Assembly (NCBI GenBank): GCA_020809705.1
Contig: CP085829.1
Coordinates: 6,200,001-6,264,000 of the forward strand
Length of the DNA: 64,000 nt
Origin: Calonectria ilicicola
Taxonomy: Eukaryota; Ascomycota; Sordariomycetes; Hypocreales; Nectriaceae
Direction of reading: 5' to 3'
How positions within the stretch are numbered: the stretch's first letter is position 1; each line of letters starts with the position of its first letter. The notes below the pieces were generated by a model. The model saw only the letters and a program-made list of their open reading frames with translations. It had not been told where the DNA came from and did not search any database. Positions 58,201 to 64,000 of the stretch are shown here, piece by piece. Position numbers and translations under genes: made by a program.

Positions 58201-60547
58201 GTTTTGTTCCTTTGGGTGGCGAAGATTCTCCTTCGCTCATGTCTCCTGCTTGGTCAGGGCTAGGAGTTCGAGATCTCTCATCGTGTTTTATGGAAATATC
58301 GCTGGCTGCATCATACTCCTCGGGTATTTGCACCTGGCCAGTACGCCAGCAGATATTAGGGTTGTATCGGTATAACCATGGGTACCCTAAAACTAGGTCG
58401 TGTTGTCCGATATCAACAATATCGAAGGTTATTCCTTGGTTCTTTCCTTCAACGAAGACTTTCAGGTGATCAATCTTTTTGTCTATAATACCGTTGTTAT
58501 ATCCAAAGGGTGTTCCTTCTATATTGATGATTTCGTACGGGTCGACTTTCGTTGTCCATGGTAGCTGAAGTTCGTTAACTACTCGAGGATTCACGTAGTT
58601 TCGCTCAGCTCCGCTATCCACCATAGCGTTACACCACTTCCCTTTAATCCTTACTTCTATTTCTAATCGTCGTCGGGGTTGCTCTTTAGTTGTAGAGTAT
58701 AGAGCTTTTTTAGGGAGTTCTTTCGGTAACTCCGGGGTCGTTGCCCTAGCCGCTCCTGCTGCTCTTCTACAGGGGCTCCGCTCGTTTTTTGGTTTTGTTC
58801 GGTGCCAGGCCATTGCTTTATCTATCATGTGGATATCGCATTTGGGGTCTTGACATTCATTCCAGGGCAGCTCGCTGCAATCGGGGAACTCAGGCTCACC
58901 TGGTTCCAACATAGTGAACTGGTAGTGGGGGTTTCTTCCCGTTACTTCGTGTCGGTCGAAGTGTCTCCCATAGGCGCGGTGGATGACCACGTCTTCTACC
59001 CTAATGGGAAAGCATGCTGCATGCTGCTTTTGTTCCATGTGTTGGAGGCAGTCGTGGTCGTAGCAGCTTACCCATGAGATGTTCTTATGTTCTTCGTGTA
59101 CCGTGTTTAGTCTAGGGTCATCCTCCTTATGTTGGATAGGTCGGGGGTCGCGGTTTCCTGGTTGCCATTCGCTTCGCGCAAGTAGGAAGACTTTGTCTCC
59201 GTCCCACGAGGGTTCCCTGACTTGTTGGGCCATTCTTTTAATACTAGTTGTCCATTTCCTGTTTCCATTTTCGTCATAAGTGCAGGTATCCCACCATGCT
59301 GGTGCTTTGTCGGTATACACATCTAGGATGGATGCAGGGATTCCTATCTTCTTGGCTCGTTCCAACCATTCGTGGGGAAGGCAGGACTGGCCTTCTTGTC
59401 GGGTTGACCATGCTTTTCGGATGGCTTCATCGATTTCTTGTTGCGGAGTGAGTTTTACCTTGCGCAACTCATGGTTTTCCGTACATTGCTTAACTATGGT
59501 GGTTGGTTCATGTTTCTTAATGACAGCAAGAACAACTTTTCCTGTGGTATCCTCTTTTCCTTCTGGTACCGGGGTCCATTGAGTTTTCATAGTGTTGAGT
59601 TGTTTCTGTCCTTCTGGTATGGGTTTGAACTGATTTCCTGTTTTCGGGGAGCGGCATTCGAAGGATTTATGTCCTTTTTTCCCGCAGTTGAAGCAGGTAA
59701 TCTTACTTTTGTCATACCCCTGGGTGGCGCCGAGTTCCATTGGCCCTGAATGAGTCCCGTGTGCGGTGCTTTGTTGCTTATTCTGGGTTTTTCCTTTATT
59801 CGGGATATATGGGTTTTTGTTATCTCGGGCGCGTTCCTTGCGTCGGTTAAATTGTCTTTCGTCGATCTTGACAGCACTTTTGATATACTCCGAGAGTTTT
59901 TCTGGCCGGTCTTCTTTATAGATTTCGTCCTTGACTTCGCCCTTCAGGCCTCTATAGTAGAGTTCCATTAGTGCGTCGTCATCCCAGGCTGTTCGTGCTG
60001 CAATCCTTTTGAACTCGGCCGAATACTGGCTGCAGGATTTTGTTTGTTTAAGTTCGTATAACTGGTTTACAGCTTGTTGTTCCATATCGATCGTGCCGAA
60101 ATTGTCTTTAATAGCGGTTTCGAAATGTTCCCAGTCTCTGAAGATCTCTCGGGTCTCTTCATTTTGGTCGGCGTCGTCCTCGTTTTCCAGATAGTCTCTC
60201 ATGATGGGTTCAAACCATACTCCTGCGTCTCCTTGGAGGAGGGTTTTGGTGTATAGTACCTGGGCTTCGGGGGTTGCAAGTCGCGTTGGGAAAAAGCGGA
60301 AGTATCCCTTCATTCGGGTGAGGAAGGGGACTACATCGGCAGCCTTTCCTAGGAAGGGCTCTGGGACCGGGGGTCTCAGAATTTCACCAATGTCTTTACC
60401 CTTGTTTCCTTCAACCGTGGTGGTTCCGGCTTTTTCTGCTTTAAGTTGTGCTTGTGCATCTGCGAGTTTCTTCTTAACCTGCTGCAGTTCCGTAGTCAAC
60501 TCGGCGTTGCTAGGAGGAGCAGTGGCGGCGGGGTTCTTTCCGGACAT
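55121..60547 (-). pseudogene. Gag-Pol of Gypsy copy 2, nearly intact
   Basis: An uninterrupted 1379-aa frame (60547-56408) covers gag, a CCHC knuckle at residues about 285-298 (CFNCGKKGHKSFEC), aspartic protease (MVDSGAERNYV, about 640), reverse transcriptase (LVVDYRQLNDI, about 913; FTALDLKGAY; CYLDDILIFS, about 1014) and RNase H (LETDASDFALG, about 1160; VYTDHKNIAYF). A shift at about 56447 leads to the integrase frame (56435-55698) with an H-H-C-C zinc module and the D, D, E residues in SITMDFI, ISDRGQ and TERQNQE. A second shift near 55705 and a third near 55552 precede the chromodomain (VEKILQRREEDGKFEIKWKG), which may guide integration to heterochromatin. The first two shifts are shared with copy 1 and lie in A and C runs. 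Confidence 0.85.
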
Positions 60548-61451
60548 TGTTATTGCTCAATTGTTGACGCGGGTAACCAACTGAACAAGAGCTTTCAACG
60601 TGTAACGGTCTGGTCAATTCCCAACTTGATGAACCAATCAGAACGAAGGGTTTATTGTTGGCAGGATGGTTAGGCGCGTTATGGTAAATAGAGCAATGGA
60701 AGTGTTACGTTAGGTAATAGTCAATCGCAATTGAGGTAACCAAGTTGTATTGAAAGCTGGCTAGTATCGGCCATAAGGGCGGATTCTAACCTGTCTATAT
60801 ACTATTATCGTAGTAGGCGCTCACTGTGTTGGTTCTATCTAAGTATTGGTGATCGGATGGGTGATCACAGGGTGATCACCAACATTATGGGTGATCGCGA
60901 GTGAGCGCTTCCTTATTGGTTGGTGTGGGGCTATAGGGTAGGTAGGTGTTAGTTCTGCCGTCGTAGACCGCCTAGGCGTGTCATGGGTCATAACATAAAC
61001 TCTCTCTTTAAAAATAATAAACTTAAAGTCAGCCATTTTAAGCTTTATTCCTAGCTTTATAATAATATCTATATCTTATAATATATCTATTTATCCTTTT
61101 TCCTTTTATTTATTTTTTATCTTTTTCTCTATTTTATTAAAGAATATTAAATTAAAAGTAATATTTAAATTATTTATTATATTTTCTTTATTAAAATTAA
61201 TATATTCTTAAAGCTTTAAACTTTATATATAATCTTTTAATATAAAAATCTATTTAATTTATTATTTTAATAAATAAAATTTAATAATAATTAAAAATCT
61301 TTAAATATTTATAATATTAATATTAATAATTATTTTAAATATATAATAATAATAATTATTATATCTAATATTAAAAAATAATAAAAAGGAGCATTATCTA
61401 ATCTATTCAACTAAATATAAAATATAATAGTAAAAATTGCTAGCTTATATA

Positions 61452-61469
61452 GCCACCCGGGCTCATAAC
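61452..61469 (-). promoter_or_regulatory. Primer-binding site complementary to the initiator tRNA-Met anticodon region
   Basis: Directly after the 5' LTR the element strand reads GTTATGAGCCCGGGTGGC. GTTATGAGCCC is complementary to GGGCTCATAAC, the anticodon stem-loop of eukaryotic initiator tRNA-Met. Drosophila copia and yeast Ty5 prime from a cleaved 5' half of that tRNA at the same place. Confidence 0.65.
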
Positions 61470-61644
61470 TATCACACTTTGGTCATTGGGTCATAACAAG
61501 AGATTGAAAGAGCCTTAATTCCTATGAAATAAAGAGCAGTCAACTATGTGTTTTATAGCTAGGTCCAGCCCCAATTGGCTGTGGGGCTGCGACAACGCAT
61601 TGAGGCCGTGAGGCCATCGAGGCCAGCCACAACTAGTCTCCACA
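61470..61644 (-). repeat. 5' LTR of the Copia element, mostly unmutated
   Basis: 175 bp. On the element strand it begins TGTGGAGACTAG, holds a CTATAAAACACA box about 85 bp in, and ends GTGTGATA. GC-rich compared with the adjacent RIP-like DNA. Confidence 0.8.
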
Positions 61645-61727
61645 TTTCTTTTAATATTAAATGCAGGTGCTTTATGTGTGTGCACCTAGAAAAATGTATG
61701 TGTGCGCGCAGCAAGACTTATCATAAA

Positions 61728-61923
61728 TGTGATTATTGAGGCGACTAAAGAGTAGATACATGAGTAATATAATGGAAACTATCAGAATTGATACTTAAAT
61801 AGTCGAAATAGGTATTTTATTCCCTTGATACTGATACTCACAGTAATTCTCAGTATTTGTGTCCCTATTTTCTGCGACGAGTGGAGTATGAAGAAGACAA
61901 GTGAATTCACTCAATATACAGAT
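61728..61923. other. Short unique flank right of the nest
   Basis: 196 bp between the TIR element's TSD and the stop codon of the nuclease-like gene. No feature seen. Confidence 0.5.
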
Positions 61924-63273
61924 CTATTTTTTCGACCCGCGATGTTGGTCCAAAGAACGATCAGTAGAGCTGCCAATAGACCTATCTTCATCCTCGGCAA
62001 TATCTTGCTCAGAGCTTTTGTCATCAGGATTTGATAGTTGAGATGATACGCTCTCAACACTGGAAAAGCCAGAGAGCACCTTTGACTTGAACCATGGCAA
62101 ATAGACATCTCGTAACCAACTCGCGATCTCTCGGAGTCCGGCCACAATTGAATAGGCGTCTACTATATTTCTGGTGCTTCCGAGAACTTGCCCTATCCGC
62201 AGAGCTGTCCTTTGACCATCCATGTGGGAGAAAACAAATTCCCATCTGTGTCCACATATGATAATTCCGGGAATAAATCCTGGCTCAATTAAACTTTCCT
62301 CAGCGAGTGAATGTCTTGAATTGAGTTGAGGGCTTGTGCCAATAACTGAGCGGAGGAAGTTCAACTGTGCAATATGCCATACGCCCATTTGAAGTTGAGA
62401 TGTTTGTTCTTCCTTCCCAGAACTCTTTGTTTTGATGCTTAGAGCAATAGGAGATCTCTTCAATGGTGCAAAATCGGTATGGTTAACACTAAATGTTGGG
62501 TTCTGGAGTACAAGGCTTTCGAGAGCCTCAAAGTCATCAAAGTTTGATTTGTTGAAGTAGAGACAGAAGTCAACCATCTTGGCAGCAACCGAAGTGGGTA
62601 GAAATGTAGGATGAGGACGGGCAGCTGTACAAGGTGCAATATTAAGAAGGTCACCCTCTCGGGACCCAGGATTCCTGAAGACAGCTTCAAGCAGCCGATG
62701 ATGCACATCCATATTCCAAGCAGCCTCGCTTTGTCCAGAATCCTGGCAGAAATTGGCATGAGAGCAAATCAAATTCATCACATCAGGTGCTGGGACATGG
62801 CCAGGCAAAGTGTCTTTGACACTCGGCGACTTGAATGCGTGCTCCCATAAGGTAGGGTCTCCAATCAGTGGGCTTTTAAGAATCACTTCTTTCGAAGAAT
62901 AAGGGAAAAGCTCCATGCCACGATTTAGTTTTTGGATTCTAGCAAGGAGAGCAGTAACCTTTGCGGGTACAGGGTCGGTATTAGGACCGATTGATCGACA
63001 AATAAGTCCGTCTTTGAGTAATTCAAGATTCAATATTTGCTTCCTGGTTGACAATGAAGAGGGTGGGAGACTGGATATAGGTTCCGATGCAAAGTCTGAG
63101 GCTGGGTTAATGTTGGTCGATCCGGTGTTGCGGCTCGACTTCGCTACCCGGCGGCGCTTGAGTGGCTTTTTTGGATTCATATCGACCGATGGTTTACGCT
63201 TGTTACGCGTATGAGATTCAAAGCTGGGTAATCCGTCGATCCACGAATATATTCTGTCGAGGTGGGCGGTCAT
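61924..63273 (-). CDS. PD-(D/E)XK nuclease-like domain protein (fungal PDDEXK_12-type)
   Basis: Single exon, 449 aa. The first 70 residues are basic and low-complexity with a likely NLS (KKPLKRRRVAK). The domain spans about residues 170-390: SEAAWNMDVHHRLLEAVF, AAKMVDFCLYF (the Asp of the motif), VNHTDFAPLKRSPIALSIKTK and LQMGVWHIAQLNFL, then a C-terminal half with IICGHRWEFVFSH. Fungal members usually read S-I-E-T-K in the E-x-K position; here it is S-I-K-T-K, so the catalytic Glu appears to be Lys (one G-to-A change). The acidic, Ser-rich tail follows residue about 415. The family is common in ascomycete accessory regions and its role is unknown. It borders the transposon nest. Confidence 0.75.
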   Translation of the reverse strand: MTAHLDRIYSWIDGLPSFESHTRNKRKPSVDMNPKKPLKRRRVAKSSRNTGSTNINPASDFASEPISSLPPSSLSTRKQILNLELLKDGLICRSIGPNTDPVPAKVTALLARIQKLNRGMELFPYSSKEVILKSPLIGDPTLWEHAFKSPSVKDTLPGHVPAPDVMNLICSHANFCQDSGQSEAAWNMDVHHRLLEAVFRNPGSREGDLLNIAPCTAARPHPTFLPTSVAAKMVDFCLYFNKSNFDDFEALESLVLQNPTFSVNHTDFAPLKRSPIALSIKTKSSGKEEQTSQLQMGVWHIAQLNFLRSVIGTSPQLNSRHSLAEESLIEPGFIPGIIICGHRWEFVFSHMDGQRTALRIGQVLGSTRNIVDAYSIVAGLREIASWLRDVYLPWFKSKVLSGFSSVESVSSQLSNPDDKSSEQDIAEDEDRSIGSSTDRSLDQHRGSKK

Positions 63274-64000
63274 GATGGGCGACTGGGCGGGGGTGCTTTG
63301 TTCTTGTTATAGTTGGGTGCCAGTGACTCGAGGTTCGAGAAACGATTATAATTATCCGCAGGGCCAGCCACAATATTTCAGCCACATGTGGTGGCTCGCA
63401 CACATTGATTCATCTCAGGATACAAAACACGTGCATATCTGGTTTGTTCATCCCAATTATCTCCCCATACAGAGCGGTAAGAATGTAAGGATACGAATCA
63501 TCGTCCTGATGTGAAAATATTGATATGCTACATTGAATCACCTTTTAATTTATTTATTTTTGTCAAATCGTCATTCGTCCCCTAATTCAATCCTACTCTG
63601 TCGTGAAGGGGAGCGTAAGGTTTAACTACGTGCCAACAGCCTATGTCAGCAAAAGTGATAGCCGCACATTATCTGTCCAAACCAGACAAGACGCGTTTTT
63701 ATTATTGAATCATGCATTTTTGCCGGGCTGTTTTATTCTAATAGTACTTGTGAGTTTATATTTACCTGTGTCAATTCACCCCAAAGTTCTGAATGGAAAC
63801 AAAGAAAAAAGTAGTCGCTCGAAATCGAGAACACACACAACTAAACGAACAGAACTTGTTTTATTTTAAACAAATGTCATAGCTTATATCTGGCTGAGCT
63901 ACTATTACATCACAAAGAAGTGTGACTGATTCATGGACCTGCAGCTTGTGGACAAAATAGCGGAGATCCGATGCATTTTTTTCCTAACTGGGCACCAATA
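63274..64000. other. Terminal stretch, no gene seen
   Basis: Upstream region of the nuclease-like gene to the end of the window. Short frames only, without motifs. Confidence 0.45.

Larger units (their letters stand above)
54095..60995 (-). mobile_element. Ty3/Gypsy chromovirus retrotransposon, copy 2
   Basis: 6,901 bp in the orientation opposite to copy 1. LTRs 60601-60995 (5') and 54095-54489 (3'), 395 bp each, no differences noticed. Flanks are ATTGG on the left and TAAAC on the right, not a TSD pair by themselves. Internal sequence equals copy 1 apart from homopolymer lengths, and its 5' LTR has no TRIM. The tract next to the 3' LTR (54490-54504) is C-rich in plus sense, the complement of the polypurine tract. 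Confidence 0.92.
39860..61644 (-). mobile_element. RIP-degraded Ty1/Copia retrotransposon, host of the nested insertions
   Basis: LTRs of 175 bp at both ends, TSD TTTCT at 39855-39859 and 61645-61649. Its own sequence is 40035-45661 (minus a TRIM), 53057-54094 (minus a solo LTR) and 60996-61469, about 6.6 kb. Minus-strand coding is recognisable despite decay. At 42339-42383 the frame reads ALYNLKDLP*L*FNK, where Copia RTs have ALYGLKQ-P-R-x-WY; Gly to Asn and Arg/Trp to stops are C-to-T/G-to-A changes. Just downstream (to about 42225) FFINNI sits at the place of the catalytic F/YVDD. An RNase-H-like end lies at about 41510-41680 (IKEIIGLKHLF), and a pre-integrase-like part (GIYIVDLELNN) at about 45350-45600. 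It is non-functional. Confidence 0.8.
39679..61727. mobile_element. Short TIR DNA transposon (MITE-like) split by the retrotransposon nest
   Basis: Left TIR 39689-39731 (AGTCTTGCTGCACGCACACA onward) and right TIR 61674-61718 are inverted copies with few mismatches. The 9-bp direct repeat TATCATAAA lies just outside each (39679-39687 and 61719-61727). Without the Copia insertion the element would be only about 240 bp, with no coding capacity. A 9-bp duplication and ~43-bp TIRs suit Mutator-like elements; an 8-bp reading would suit hAT. A related end is at 11469-11527. Confidence 0.7.

Noticed and set aside
39679..61727. A giant cargo-carrying transposon (Starship-like) of 22 kb
   Set aside because: No tyrosine recombinase (DUF3435) captain is visible, and the length is fully explained by retrotransposons nested in a 240-bp TIR element.

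Overview
The window is nuclear DNA of a filamentous ascomycete (Pezizomycotina). Evidence: short GT-AG introns of about 46-95 bp with TACTAAC-like branch points, fungal families (Zn2Cys6 regulators, F-box proteins, fungal kinase-like proteins, 7TM proteins, MCD4), and an AT-rich block whose C-to-T/G-to-A decay matches repeat-induced point mutation (RIP). Species cannot be told from the sequence.

Layout. 0-4.3 kb: a polyol/sugar cluster with a xylitol-dehydrogenase-like gene broken by an in-frame stop, a divergent NADP mannitol dehydrogenase-type SDR, and a second SDR. 5-10 kb: two convergent F-box genes and a kinase-like gene. 10-17.2 kb: accessory, transposon-scarred DNA with a divergent CenH3-like histone H3 gene, a divergently transcribed nuclear-looking 383-aa protein, a 177-aa acidic protein, a Copia-type LTR and a decayed secreted chitin-binding protein. 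17.5-28.6 kb: a paralogue of the kinase-like gene, a cupin, a secreted tungstate-binding-type protein, a 7TM protein and an H-type lectin gene. 30-39.7 kb: an O-methyltransferase, a divergent NDUFS7 paralogue (complex I), a C2H2/Zn2Cys6 transcription factor and the GPI-anchor enzyme MCD4.

39.68-61.73 kb is a nest of mobile elements that begins 23 bp after the MCD4 stop codon. A short TIR element (9-bp TSD) was hit by a Ty1/Copia element (175-bp LTRs, TSD TTTCT), which was then heavily mutated in RIP style. Later unmutated insertions are two nearly identical Ty3/Gypsy chromoviruses in opposite orientation, two 0.5-kb LTR mini-elements (TRIMs, one inside a Gypsy LTR) and a solo LTR. The two Gypsy copies have exchanged target-site duplications, which is the signature of an inversion between them (or of a misassembly). 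Each Gypsy carries an intact antisense ORF with a Gal4-type Zn2Cys6 cysteine pattern. Right of the nest, 61.9-63.3 kb, is a PD-(D/E)XK-nuclease-like gene lacking an expected catalytic Glu.

All differences I found between the two Gypsy coding regions are one-base changes in homopolymer runs, so many apparent frameshifts may be consensus errors. Gene models are hand-spliced by homology and splice signals; no database search or alignment was run.
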